From assembly GCA_949128115.1 (NCBI GenBank), contig OX421963.1, positions 34,269,979-34,333,978 of the forward strand: a DNA stretch of 64,000 bases, read 5' to 3'. The DNA comes from Anaspis maculata. Lineage: Eukaryota; Arthropoda; Insecta; Coleoptera; Scraptiidae. The position numbers and the translations under genes are program-made. Positions 53,937 to 64,000 of the stretch are shown in pieces. Numbering within the stretch: the stretch's first letter is position 1; each line of letters starts with the position of its first letter. The notes beneath the pieces were generated by a model, which was not told where the DNA came from, searched no databases, and worked only from the letters and a program-made list of their open reading frames with translations.

Positions 53937-54385
53937 CAAGTGGGTCACCAAAATTTTTTACCAATTTCAAGAGCTTGTAACTTTTGACCTAGATATCAGA
54001 TTCTGAAAAATTTTCAGCTGCTGAATTTCTAAATGTTTCAGCAAAATTGTTCTACTTTCGTGGTCACTCTATATCAATATTTGTAAGCCTAATTTGTATG
54101 TACATGTTCCAGCTAGTGGCCCTGTTTTAAATGTTTGCTTTATATTTCTTTATTCCTAAGATGACCACCTGTGCAGTGTGCATGGTGCTTGTTTTTCGAG
54201 GCTTAACATTAACTGTTTTGCTCATATTTAGACACAAAAAGGGGTCATATGATTAAAAGAAGTTGCTTACTGTGGGGGATCGCACTTTTGCGACTAGTTT
54301 TGAAAAATTTACTTTGATTCGCGCGAGAAAAGAATTGTTGGTTGCCTAGGTAGACGGCCATAAATCCACAAGAAGAAACGTCAAC

Positions 54386-54483
54386 ATGGAGAGGAAGACG
54401 GTTGGGGGTAGAGAAAGAGTACTCGGTAATTTTACAGTACGGAGCGGTGTTCCAAGCTCTGGGCCGGGAATTCGTGATTACAG
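54386..54483 (+). CDS. Candidate first coding exon A
   Basis: ATG in an acceptable context (tcaacATGG) opens 32 codons beginning MERKTVGGRERVLGNF. They run without a stop into a good splice donor, CAG followed by gtgggt, at 54484. The exon length (98 nt) leaves two bases in the last codon. It lies in GC-richer unique DNA. No domain is recognisable and transcription is unproven. Confidence 0.22.
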
Positions 54484-54605
54484 GTGGGTTTAATTTTGAT
54501 TTCTTTGCTGCTTTTATTCCTCAAGATGCTGCCCACCTTGGCACGTAAATTTGTCGCTCGGTCAATGTTGCATGTGTCATTTTTGCGAAATTCAAGTAGG
54601 TTTTC

Positions 54606-54700
54606 ATGGTCGCGGCGAGCGCCATCGTGAATTGCGACGTAAACAAGGAAAACGTAGGATTTGACATTTCCACGCTAGTAAAAATCAAACCAGAAAGAGT
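54606..54700 (+). CDS. Candidate first coding exon B
   Basis: ATG at 54606 opens 31 codons beginning MVAASAIVNCDVNKENV and runs into a strong donor, gtaagt, at 54701. The length of 95 nt leaves two bases in the last codon, the same phase as candidate exon A 122 bases upstream. The two could be alternative first exons of one gene, but no shared acceptor exon is identified. Confidence 0.22.
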
Positions 54701-56561
54701 GTAAGTAGAACATTACTCGTGCGATTTGTTAACTTTGTTTTTGGAAGAAACACCTTACATATCGGGTAGGAAGCTATGACGTCGGTATAGCGCCCCGCTG
54801 CACGTCCGCCGTCTGGAATTCTCGCCAAGCCCAGATTCAGAAATTTTACATTCAATTCCCTAATTAGTCAAATATGTTTTCTCGTTGGGTTACAAAATAC
54901 CTCATGCATTCATTAATCTACCTACTCAGGAGTGTACGTTGTCATGACAGTGTTTGTTGGTACTACAAACTCTGGAAGCGGAAACGGCGAAGCGAAATCT
55001 GAAAAAGTCTTGTTGAACTTGAACACGTGTTTGAGCTAGCTTTTCAACATTTTATTATGTTCGACGTGTCCTTGAAAGCCGTGTACGGGCCAACACTCCC
55101 TGGCTGCTCAGGAATTGTTCAAATGTTAGTGGCTCTTGTGTGTTTCATGTTTTGGGGTGTTTGGGGATTTCAGGAGGGTCGGGAATTGGGGGAGCAGTTT
55201 CAGGTTATTAATAGATCTGTCTTAACTTTAGAGGGACCACCAAGCTATCGGGTTTAGGTCTTTTCAGCGGTCTCTTGAGCCTTTTTTCCACGCAAAACCT
55301 ACTCTGTGGGAACCCAGAGCCTTGATTTAGTTGAGTCGCATGGGCCTTCCAATAATGTTTTTTTTTGCTTTGAAAAAGATGCGGAGTGGCGAAAGAGTGT
55401 GCTTTTCGTAAAATTAAATCCTAAGCGTGAAGTTCCCACCAGAGCGTAAGCGAGTTTCTTTTTGTTGCTACGTAAATTACGTAGTTTGGCAAACTGAGCG
55501 AACATTTGAAAACTTTTGAGGAACAATTTATGTTGGCTTGATGAATGCGTTACTAGAGTAACTTCTTTGTCATTTCATCATGAGTCATTTATACTTGAAT
55601 TTCATTAAATCGTTTGGGAAGCGAGTTTTCAGCACTCAATCAGGCAGTTCGCAGGGGTTTCTTTGACGTGTTCTTCCCATGTGTGCCTGTCAGCGAATAG
55701 GTCACTTTTTTGCGTTAACTGACAGTTTGACGCGTTTCATAATTTCTTGTTGTGCTTTTCTAATCTAAGTGTTTCTTTGTTTCTGTAAGTTCTTGCATTG
55801 TCAAATGATCGTTATCCGAACCTGGGAACATTTCAACAATGTTATGATTGGTAATAATAACGGTAGAAAAGTAAGTTCAAAATACTGCACTTTGTTGCAG
55901 CCTAAAGGGCTACATGCTACATGTAGGTAATCGCATACATAATGAGTACGTATCATGTTAGTTAAAGAACAGGTTGATGAGTCGCGACTTTTTCTAGGAG
56001 CGGATCGGCTGCATCCCGAAGTTCTGGCAGTGTTAATTTCAGCTTATAATCAGAATTCAATGCAAACTTTTTGCCAATGTTGTTGCGGGACAGACAATAA
56101 ACTTGAAAATTGCTTTTTCACTGAAGTGTCAAAGTAAAAGCTACCTTATAATATGCTGCAAAGCACACTTGATCAAAACATGTTGAACAAATAATATTGC
56201 TTTTAACCCATTGGGACCGAGATTAAAAAATTTGGTAAAAATGGGGTTTTTTCACCAAAACATGTCAATACAATTACATATACAAGAAAAATAAGTATTT
56301 CCCATGTTTTTCATTGAAAAAAACTGCCCAAATGACATGGTTCCATATGGAGCCACTAGGCGCTACCCGGGTAGTTTCACAATGCTACGTGATCCATGCC
56401 AAGAATGAATTAAATGTATCAAATTGTGAAATACATCAGGCAATACATATTATTTCGTGAAAAAAATGGTGTAACAAAAATAGTCAAAATCCATATTTTC
56501 ATAATGGATTTTGATAAAATCTTCATATCTGATGTTTGCCCTTGGATTCTTTTCCTGATAC

Positions 56562-57497
56562 CTATATCTCAAAGTTTATTAGACATCTAGAGGGTGTATT
56601 CAGGCTCCAGACTTTGTAACCAAACCGTACTGGCTGGCCACGTATAAATTGTTTGCACCCGTGGCGGCCGAAAAATCTTGCCATAGACTCGTCATAAACT
56701 TATGATTTTTTTTCTGGTACAAAATGTTCGAGAAAATTGTCTTTCAACATGTCTGCTATCGGTCGCAATTTGTACATCTTATCGCGTTTATCCACAAGGT
56801 AGTTATTGGCAAAATGTATGAAGCGACAAATTTGGGAAAACCGGTCTCTTCTCATGGCACTAGATACTAGCTCGTTTTCCATATCTTTTGCGTTCTCCCA
56901 ATCATTTCTTTTGGACGGCAAAATGTTGTATCCACTTAGAATTAGTATGGCAAAGAAAGTTGTCAGTTCTTGGGCGGTTACTCGCGGATCTGGAAAACCT
57001 CTGAATTGTGAGTAACTTGCCGTTTCATTCCTTATTTTTTCAAATAAATCATTTCAAGAAACCAATTTGTACTTCAGGTACTACAGGTACTACAGAAAAA
57101 GTAATCTGGGCTTGGAAAATGTACAACTGATGGGGGCTCCAAATCTGCTGAGGCCAAAAATGAATATATTTGGGGTTTGGTAATAATTTCAAATGGTCTT
57201 CTAATATGATCTTCCTCAGTTATTTCTTGAACCTTCTATATGCACATCATCTGTCAGAACAATTTTGGCATTTGCAGCAAGCTGTTTTCCGCTCAAGTTA
57301 CCAACAAGTCCAGGTCTTTTTTCGTCTGCTAAATCCTCGTCCGTCAAAACATGACTTTCTGGAGGCTCTGTGAATACATCGAACACTTCTCTATTATGAT
57401 CATCATCGTCGTACGCAAGATTCATGGCTTCCTGGAGAGTTATTCTACTAAATAATAATCTCGATAATAATTTATTATGTTTAGAACTCGGCAACAC
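56562..57497 (-). pseudogene. piggyBac-type transposase, degraded
   Basis: The minus strand first reads an N-terminal region (57497-57216) with LVGNLSGKQLAANAKIVLTD. After a disrupted stretch, a central region (about 57050-56702) includes FAILILSGYNILPSKR, NELVSSAMRRDRFSQICRF, HFANN and DKMYKLRPIADML. These are typical of the piggyBac (DDE_Tnp_1_7) N-terminal half. An in-frame TAA at about 56700 interrupts it, and the same frame resumes with [11 protein letters not shown] (first catalytic Asp at about 56693-56691) and GYKVWSL before another stop near 56562. The remaining catalytic residues and the C-terminal Cys-rich domain are not recognisable. The protein would cut and paste DNA at TTAA, but this copy is dead. 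Confidence 0.85.
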
Positions 57498-57524
57498 AAC
57501 TTATACCGACAATTCACCTCACTC

Positions 57525-57774
57525 CTCAAAACAGTAGGCCGTATAAGTGTATTACCACCAAGGTCATTAGTGAAAACACCCCTCCAGAATGACCAACCTT
57601 GAATATTCAAACAGTTTTCACTTTTTCAGGAAGATTTTCAGTGTGGTTCGGTTAATTGTCTTAACGAATACACCTCTAGGTTCGATATATTATCGCTTAC
57701 ATCTCGATTTACACTCGGATTCCCCCATGAAAATCCTCGATGTAGCGATAATACACCTCACCTATCGGTGTATT
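57525..57774. repeat. Dispersed repeat (copy 2), uninterrupted
   Basis: This is the inverted match of 7081-7166 plus 8185-8345. It gives the sequence before insertion of the 1018-bp foldback: at 57681-57696 it reads 'ttcgatatattatcgc' where copy 1 is split. It lies inside the piggyBac relic, so it may itself be an insertion there. Confidence 0.75.
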
Positions 57775-58205
57775 ACATACGACAATAGCCTAGTGGCTCC
57801 ATATGGGCTCAGCTATGTTTACGGTCAAAAAACAAAAACATGAAAAGCACTTTGGATCCACAAAACATTACATAGGCTTGAATGATAATATAAGAATGCA
57901 AAAAATATTTATAGAACAACTGTGACTAGGACTGTGACATAAATAACATTAAAAATAATACTTATATCAAACTGAAGTCCATCGTTTCCAAGCGAAAAAT
58001 TCAACACGTATTTTCAGAGCGCCAGCAAGGAGAAATTAACATCGATCAAGGTGGGTTTTTTTGCGAGTGTAAATCATCATTATTCATTCTGAACGGTGCA
58101 GGTACACTTTTTTGAAAAATAAAGGTTTTTACCAAAATATCAGTCATAATTTCTATCAAGAAATGGTGGCTCCATATGGGCTCGTTAGGCTTTAATGGGT
58201 TTTAA

Positions 58206-59385
58206 TTGAAATTCTAGTGGATGAAATAATTGTAGGTGAAATCGTATACATACTCTCGACGGTCGACGGTAAACAAATCATCCCAGCTCCGGGCTAGAGC
58301 TTCAAGGCGATGTCGGCGATGAAGTAATGATGCATTTCCCATCTCGGTATGTAATGTACCATTATCTACGCTGCTGTCGACGTAGGAATGAGATGCCGAC
58401 AAGTATGCTCATGTAAACTTTGAAAAATGACGGGCTGCAATATGATCTGTAAAATACCTAAAATGGCTTGCATAACTAAAAATGTTCGTTTTGGCGATGT
58501 TTCTATTTTGAAACAGGCCAAGGGATACTTTGACGCGGATTTACTCTGCTCATTGTAACAAGAGCGTTTTTCGTGGAATAATGGGCTCGGCTTTCTTATG
58601 CTCGTTAAAATTGTGTGCGTGCAATTTCTGCGGGCCATAATCGCGAAGTTAGAGGACGTAATGCATTGTGCCCCGATGACTGCCCATTAGGGGATAACAA
58701 GTTAACAAAAGTTAACATTAACCCGAACCTCTCGGCAGCGCTTTCAGACCGTGAGGCAGAGCCTCTCCAGCGACCCATACGTAGATCCTCATCCATGGCA
58801 CATTGTGTTGTTTTCTTAAGGGTCGCTCGCCCTCCCGCCGATGTTTGCGATCTTCATCACTTAACACATTATCGTTATTACAGTGATGAGATTGCAGTTT
58901 ATAGTTACGTGATGTACTACCCGTCCGCAACTTTCGGGTCTCATCACCATTATCGCTGCTCAGGTCCAAAGACGCGGCGACGGGGCGGAGATTACGCTCC
59001 ATTGTTGTGCGAACAAATTTCCAGTGCGAAATTATCCGGCCCGTGTAATTTTTTAGTAGCCCGATGGTGGTGTCGCCGAAGAAATAGAGAAGTATTAAGA
59101 ATTAGCCCCCGTGCTGTAACTTGGGCCCAAGACGTCATCAATTTCACTGGCGGGAGCTCTGTTTCCCCGGGCTAATTTAATTAGAGGTGGGATCACGCTG
59201 TTCCTAATTAAACAATAATGAAAACACGGAAAAAGACGTAGCACCGATATTTGTTACCTGGATTACTCCACTCGTTATTATTAACGTTTAATTGGTTTTC
59301 GGGATTTTCGACCCTTTGCGTTCACTGCTTGTTTGGTAGGTACATTAGATACCATAGCCCAGGCATTTTAGTCGAAAAATCGTGG
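58206..59385. other. Unique GC-richer DNA with one long frame
   Basis: From about 58560 to 59180 the DNA is GC-richer and free of repeats. Open frames on both strands overlap here. The longest is listed separately. The rest has no recognisable feature. Confidence 0.35.
58615..59175 (+). CDS. Unidentified 186-codon open frame
   Basis: This is the longest frame outside the transposons. Its composition is rich in Arg, Ser, His and Tyr. No domain, signal peptide or repeat is recognisable. A 94-codon frame runs antisense at 58718-59002 (MERNLRPVAASLDLSSDNGD), so the local GC-rich composition alone may account for the openness. It could contain a host exon on either strand. No function is assigned. 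Confidence 0.15.
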   Translation: MRAISAGHNREVRGRNALCPDDCPLGDNKLTKVNINPNLSAALSDREAEPLQRPIRRSSSMAHCVVFLRVARPPADVCDLHHLTHYRYYSDEIAVYSYVMYYPSATFGSHHHYRCSGPKTRRRGGDYAPLLCEQISSAKLSGPCNFLVARWWCRRRNREVLRISPRAVTWAQDVINFTGGSSVSPG

Positions 59386-59389
59386 AAAC

Positions 59390-60240
59390 CCGTAACAAAT
59401 TCCCTCAAAGCTGAATTTTGGTATATATGTTCTATTGGACCTACGGAACAACATATCAAAATACTCGAACTTACACCCTCGTGCGTCCTTTGATTTTCAT
59501 CCTCAAAGGTCAAGTTCTAAGAATTAGACAGATACCTATCTCCAAGCTGTTCCTGCAAGTGAACGGAGTATCCGATCGATATAAGATATGTTTCAAATGA
59601 ACGAGAGAGATTTGTTGTTAGTGCTTAAGTGTGTGAGGGAGCCCTTGTAACTCTTTCAGTTAGTGAGTTCTGCGGTAAAGGCGGTAGAGTGTTGATTTGT
59701 CGCCTGGATATTTCAGGAAAAACCATGTGAGAATCTGGAGCGTCAAGCAATGTCGCACAAAGTTGAATATTGACATATAACTGGTATGACTCCTAAGGAA
59801 GAACATATCAAAATATTTGAACTTACACCTCTGTGCCTCCTACGATTTTGGGGCTTCGAATATCCAGTCAAAAAAATCACCCAGACACTTTTCTCTAAAA
59901 ATGTTCCTGTGGACAAACCATTCATTTCAACAATATAAGGTGGGTCTCAAAGGAAACACGGTATGTTGTTGCCTATGAAGTGGACTCCGGTAGCCATGAA
60001 ACATTTCTGCCTGATAGTGGCGTGAATAGTACGCGAAAGGTGGAATTTCTCTCCTGGATCTTAGAATGAGAAACATGTAAGAATATTTTGTGATTGCCAA
60101 TAAAGCTGAGCATTGTTAATAGGTTCTTCTTCCCATCTTCGAAACAGACCCAAGTGATGAGACTGATGAGTGAACAGTTGATATTCACAGTGCTCATCCC
60201 GAAAATAATGAATTCTCTACAAAAAAATTGTGGTTTCTTC
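59390..60240 (+). repeat. Diverged ~355-bp direct repeat series
   Basis: The block near 59400-59500 ('aaagctgaattttggtatat', 'gaacaacatatcaaaatact', 'cgaacttacaccctcgtgcg') is repeated near 59752-59850 ('aaagttgaatattgacatat', 'gaagaacatatcaaaatatt', 'tgaacttacacctctgtgcc'). A weaker third copy follows near 60095 ('aaagctgagcattgttaat'). Translated, the first two copies share the peptide pattern E(H/Q)IKI(L/F)ELTP, so the repeat unit may once have been coding. Confidence 0.6.
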
Positions 60241-62300
60241 ATTTGGGGGCATCATTGTCTGAAGCTGTCAAAAATAAAAATTACCGACGTATCCTATATT
60301 TATGTTTATCTTGGACAAAAACAGCATAAATTGCTTACGCCTATTTATATTACAAAGTCAGAGCATCAATTTGTTATTAAACAAGTTTTACACCTACTTT
60401 TTTTTCTGAAAATGGAATAACGGCTACAGAAAAGATGATTTTATGTTTCAATTGCCTGATAGATACAATAGCCTTTGGTATTTTCAGATAGAGGAAGAAC
60501 TTCGCTTAGTATTACACACAAAATCAGTGGAACCCCTAGTGGAACCGCTCCATCATTCATTGGTAAAAAAAAAGAACTGCAAAAATTGTATGCATTTTCG
60601 GGAGAAAATTGGGAATATAATCACATTCACAACAGATCAATTTTCTGATCTTGTAATGAATACAGGCACATTGTTTCAATCGTTTTCAGGTATAAAATGG
60701 TTAGGAACAATGAATTCTGTTTGAAATACTCAATTGAGATGATTCTAACCATACGGAAACCGAAATTACAAACCGACAACTTCAGATGGCAAAAATCGTC
60801 GTTTTTTCAGTGAAACTTGGTTAATCGTGTTTCAATTCAATTTTAAACACCATATTTGATATCAGAGGCCAAGATTTAGTTAGAAACGACACCACACTTG
60901 CCGATATCAATTCGAGGTTTTTGAGAGAAAAACAAAATGAATTTTGCCGATCTTCTTTTTTTTCCAGGCAACCTAAACTACTTATCAACAATTCAAACGT
61001 CAAGCAAATATTGTGAAGCCTTGAGGCATCTAGATATGTTTTTTTTTTCCATTTATATAAACTACAGGGTGTCATTTACGCATTTAAAATGGCAATATTT
61101 AGCCCCCTCCCCCACAATCAATGACGCACAAGGGTGCGCCACCGAGTATTTTGATATGTTATTCCTTATGTCTTACAAGGCCCGTATACCAAATTTCAGC
61201 TTTGTGGGAATTTGTTGCGGGTTAAAACCTAATATGCCTGGGCTATCAAGTGATGAAGTTTAAATGGTGTTATGCTGAGCTTTTGCACAGAAGTAGACCT
61301 CCTATATAATCCATTCCAAGCTTAAAAAAACCACAGCTCGGCATGAAAAATTCGAATTTTGTTGTTGTTACGTTCAGGTTACGTTCAAATTTGTGTCCGT
61401 ATGACGTGAAACCTTCACTTGGACTATACGCTGTGTTGTCAAATTGTCATTCTGAGGAGGCGTCGTCGGCAGGTCGCAAGTTTGCTCATTGTATTAGCCG
61501 CTTTCTTACGGCCAGAATCACAGATCACGATTCTGGAATAGGGAGTACATTAACATGTCTAGTTCTTTACAGGTTGCGACAAGGTCAGGTCGCGGGATCA
61601 CTTGCGACGAAATCACACCCCGCCGCTAGACCTGTGTCCTCCTCGGTCATTTCTTCAACTGTACATTCTTCCTCTTGCAGCTCTCAACACTTCTCACTAT
61701 CAAAGTAACTTGCCTAACGGCGTTTTCAAGACAAAGCAGAACAAGAATAATGTGTCAATGTCAAAATCTGACCTTACAATTAAATTAAAACGGCAATTCA
61801 GCAAAGCAAACATCACTTTGATGAATTTGATTAATATCATCTTGACTTTTTCAATCTATCAACTTATCAGATTATCCAACTTGAAGAAAAAATATCATAG
61901 GCCACTGCGGGTATTTTTTAGGCTTGGGGTGGATAATACCTACTTCAAATAAAAATTGTGTAGACATTCCATATTGTTGAACTGCAAGGTTATATGAATT
62001 CCCATCCAATAACTACTGATAAAGGCAGCAGATTGTCGACATATTTTGAGTATTTTGAGCAATAAAGCACCTCAAAATAATGGAACTGAAAACGAACACT
62101 AATTGACTCTGGGTTGCGTTTCCTCTCGTGTTTTCTTGTCGTCATGTCACAAAAAATTTTAGTAGTTTACGATATGAGTTCATGTTATTTTTGAGGTTCT
62201 TCTGACAAGTGTCAACTTAAATACATAAACTGTAATATCCATATACAACTTAAATAAAAGTCATTACTTCTCATGTATTGATACAACAAACACATGATAG
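60241..62300. other. No identified gene
   Basis: AT-rich DNA with frames of 93-121 codons (for example plus 60443-60724 and plus 61343-61708), none recognisable. A CAGGGTG word at 61064 may be the left end of another TA/CAGGGTG element. A segment near 62190-62275 is the inverted match of the MITE inserted at 18209. Confidence 0.35.
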
Positions 62301-62304
62301 TATA

Positions 62305-62430
62305 TCACATACCGAGGTGAAAAGAGTCTCATTACAGCCGAAAGATTCAATATATTACCGAGGCGTGCCGAGGTGAGATAGAATCCCGTAGGCTGTAATG
62401 ACGCTTTACTTCGTGGTATGTATAGGACTT
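62305..62430. repeat. ~125-bp hairpin element
   Basis: 'cacataccgaggtgaaaaga' near 62308 faces 'tttacttcgtggtatgta' near 62404, and 'gtctcattacagccg' faces 'ggctgtaatgacgc'. The interior repeats 'taccgaggcgtgccgaggtga', related to the arm. Confidence 0.6.
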
Positions 62431-62994
62431 TATTCACAATGATCCAGTTCAAATGCAAATAACTGGCTTTATTTCAAGTTCTTCGCGTCAAACGTTTTTA
62501 TCAAGTAGGCAAAGGCAACCTTTCAAACAACGCATCCATCAACACTCCGCGGTCCGCGACAGCTGTTCAGATCAGATCACTTCATGTCATTACATTCATG
62601 ACATTATTCCCCAACCTGTAAGAAATCATTCACTTTCCAACTTTTTAAAAGTTGGGAATGCATCGATTGCTAACTCATTGTGAATAAAAGAACATTCCAG
62701 CTATTTGAAGATTTGGAGAGTCCACTTACCTATTTTTGCTGACCGTTAGCCGACCTAGGAAGACGTCAAATTCCACAGATCGGAACCAATCTGGAAGAGA
62801 GAAAAACAAGTGAGTATGCCTTCACGTGCGTGAGTCTCAGTAGCGCATTTTCTCAAAGAGGCATATTATGAACGTAAAGAAATTTGGTTGAAGGAGAAAC
62901 ACCATTCCTTGCCCACTTTCTTCATTCGAAACTCATTGTGATATTTTGTTATCAGAATGGGGTACTAATCATGGGCGGGAATGGGCGACTAATC

Positions 62995-63335
62995 AAAAGT
63001 GGCCTATCTCTTCCCATTTTTAGTCAGCTATCTATATAGCGGAACAATTAGATCGCTATGTCTTCAGGGTTATGTTGTACATTTATCTCTTACTTTGGGG
63101 GCGGCGTGTTGGAGCGGCAGAGTTTGGCAAAGAAATTCTTCCACAGTTTGAGTTGGAGTTTCTGAATGTTTGAGGTAACATTAAAATGTAAATCAGTGGA
63201 AATTATTGAAATTTGCACTTTTTTTTCTTTTGGGGATGGAAGTTGGAGGCGGCGCCATATCAAAAGTAGCCTACTCTTTCCCATTTTTAGTTAGCTATCC
63301 ATATAGCGAAAGAATTAGATCGTTATGTCTTTGGC
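62995..63335 (+). repeat. Direct repeat, ~263-bp period
   Basis: The ~75-bp word starting 'tcaaaagtggcctatctctt' at about 62995 is repeated with few changes as 'tcaaaagtagcctactcttt' at about 63259. Both continue 'cccatttttagt(c/t)agctat' and 'atagcg', then 'aattagatcg(c/t)tatgtct'. The spacer contains 'gggggcggcgtgttggag', which resembles 'ggaggcggcgccatatc' just before the second copy. Confidence 0.75.
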
Positions 63336-63440
63336 ATGGGCGCCCGCAGGATTTTTGTCAGGGGGGGCAAATAGCTTTAGTTAGAGAACGTCACATACCT
63401 ACCTGGCCTAATTTGCGAAGTCCTTCAGATTAGCGCCGCA
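63334..63440 (+). repeat. Possible dispersed repeat with GGGCGCCCGCAGG start
   Basis: 'catgggcgcccgcaggattt' followed by 'gtcagggggggcaaa' has the look of a widely dispersed insect repeat. It is GC-rich with a G run, and 'gcgccgcaggcgaaa' lies about 100 bases on. This is recognition by memory and needs a repeat-library match. Confidence 0.35.
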
Positions 63441-63455
63441 GGCGAAATTTTTTTC

Positions 63456-63476
63456 GAATAATAATAATAATAATGG
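63456..63476 (+). repeat. (AAT)n microsatellite
   Basis: About six copies of AAT/ATA lie at the end of the possible dispersed repeat. Confidence 0.85.
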
Positions 63477-64000
63477 TGATAATAATTATTGTGCGAAAAA
63501 TAAAGAAATATATTTGAAAATTAAACTTAACTTTGGAGAAATTTATTAAAATTTGTAATTTTGTACACAATGTATAAAAATTTACTTCAAAATAGCCAGA
63601 AAAACAGAAACCATTTCTCGCACAAAACTTGGCTTGCAATAATGTCATTTGAAAGCCCTTGAAAAACGATGTTCAAGACTGTTGAACGTATTTCTCCATT
63701 TCCAAAGCTCAAAACTTCGCCATTCAATTAATAATCCATCCAATGGATTGGAACCAAATTTGGCAAATTAAATTTCCTTTGTTCTCAGACTATTGTTGGA
63801 CCCGACATTTAAAAATGGCGATCCTGACGTCACACTAATATCGCGTATTCCCCGATTTACAGATCTTGTTCTTTCCTGGGCCACAACATCGAAAGGTTCA
63901 TTTTTCAAAAACTGCACCGTGTGAAGGGCCAGAAACCGCCATCATGACGAAACAATGAGAAAATCATAATTTCAGTTATCTGTTTGTTAAGGACTTCTGC
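63477..64000. other. No recognised feature
   Basis: AT-rich DNA to the window edge. No gene or repeat is supported. Confidence 0.4.

Larger units (their letters stand above)
53940..56200. other. Unique DNA with two candidate first exons
   Basis: No repeats are visible. The part from about 54280 to 55330 is more GC-rich than its surroundings. It holds two short ATG-plus-donor segments, listed separately, and a hydrophobic 76-codon frame at 55027-55257 (with LVALVCFMFWGVWGF). No downstream exon could be identified with confidence. Confidence 0.35.
56207..58199 (-). mobile_element. piggyBac-like transposon relic
   Basis: A 2.0-kb element begins CCCATT and ends AATGGG. It is flanked by TTTTAA on both sides (56201-56206 and 58200-58205), which includes the TTAA target typical of piggyBac. 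Inside, on the minus strand, is a broken piggyBac transposase. Subterminal inverted words 'ccatatggagccacta' (56343) and 'tagtggctccatatgg' (57790) lie near each end. A copy of another repeat (57525-57774) sits just upstream of the transposase start. Confidence 0.8.

Noticed and set aside
1..64000. CRISPR arrays, operons, ribosome binding sites or rRNA genes
   Set aside because: Nothing of this kind is visible. The window is eukaryotic, and its tandem arrays are satellites or microsatellites without unique spacers.

Overview
This window is non-bacterial, intron-rich-style animal DNA, most likely from an arthropod and probably an insect. It is AT-rich, has scattered 'taggtacct'-type words, and carries arthropod-type mobile elements: a CR1/jockey-like non-LTR retrotransposon, Ty3/gypsy remains, a piggyBac relic and many foldback elements. 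A hemipteran such as a whitefly, aphid or planthopper would fit, but that is inference. There are no operons, rRNA genes or CRISPR arrays. I could not confirm a single ordinary host protein gene. A few open stretches that could be exons are listed with low confidence.

Layout. 1-4300: unrecognised AT-rich DNA with one GC-rich coding-like patch (about 1750-1990). 4315-8350: three long inverted-repeat (foldback) elements, one with a tRNA-like pol III unit in each arm and one inserted inside another repeat. 9775-10850: a 15-16-bp minisatellite and a ~147-bp satellite. 12575-16742: an apparently intact LINE with two long overlapping ORFs. 17014-18832: a 1.8-kb foldback with smaller insertions. 19545-21790: the same satellite in inverted orientation, organised as a trimeric higher-order repeat and followed by two oppositely oriented minisatellite arrays. 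22890-23580: a possible terminal exon. 23590-27290: direct repeats and foldbacks. 27300-28890: non-repetitive, relatively GC-rich DNA. 28942-33775: a nested foldback, two solo LTRs in minus orientation and a truncated gypsy element in plus orientation. 34290-40878: foldbacks, 118-bp and ~375-bp repeats and microsatellites. 41008-42823: fragments of 'CAGGGTG' elements and a tRNA-like sequence. 42840-44680: unique DNA. 44686-48391: a palindromic element carrying two later insertions, one of which contains a ~121-bp tandem array. 48400-56200: mostly unique DNA with small hairpin elements and two candidate first exons. 56207-58199: a piggyBac-like relic. 58200-64000: unique DNA, a diverged ~355-bp repeat series and small repeats.

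The unifying theme is palindromic DNA. At least a dozen elements of 0.2-1.8 kb are built as two long inverted arms. Many begin CAGGGTG (or a close variant), end CACCCTG and are flanked by TA. Because both arms carry the same sequence, each arm records what the other looked like before later insertions. In three cases the untouched arm or a second copy shows the empty site, so target duplications can be read directly: TTA for a 139-bp element, ATT for a 2.2-kb element and TA for a 1.0-kb foldback.

All positions were read by eye. Repeat identities and family names have not been tested by alignment or database search, and outer edges of diverged repeats are approximate.
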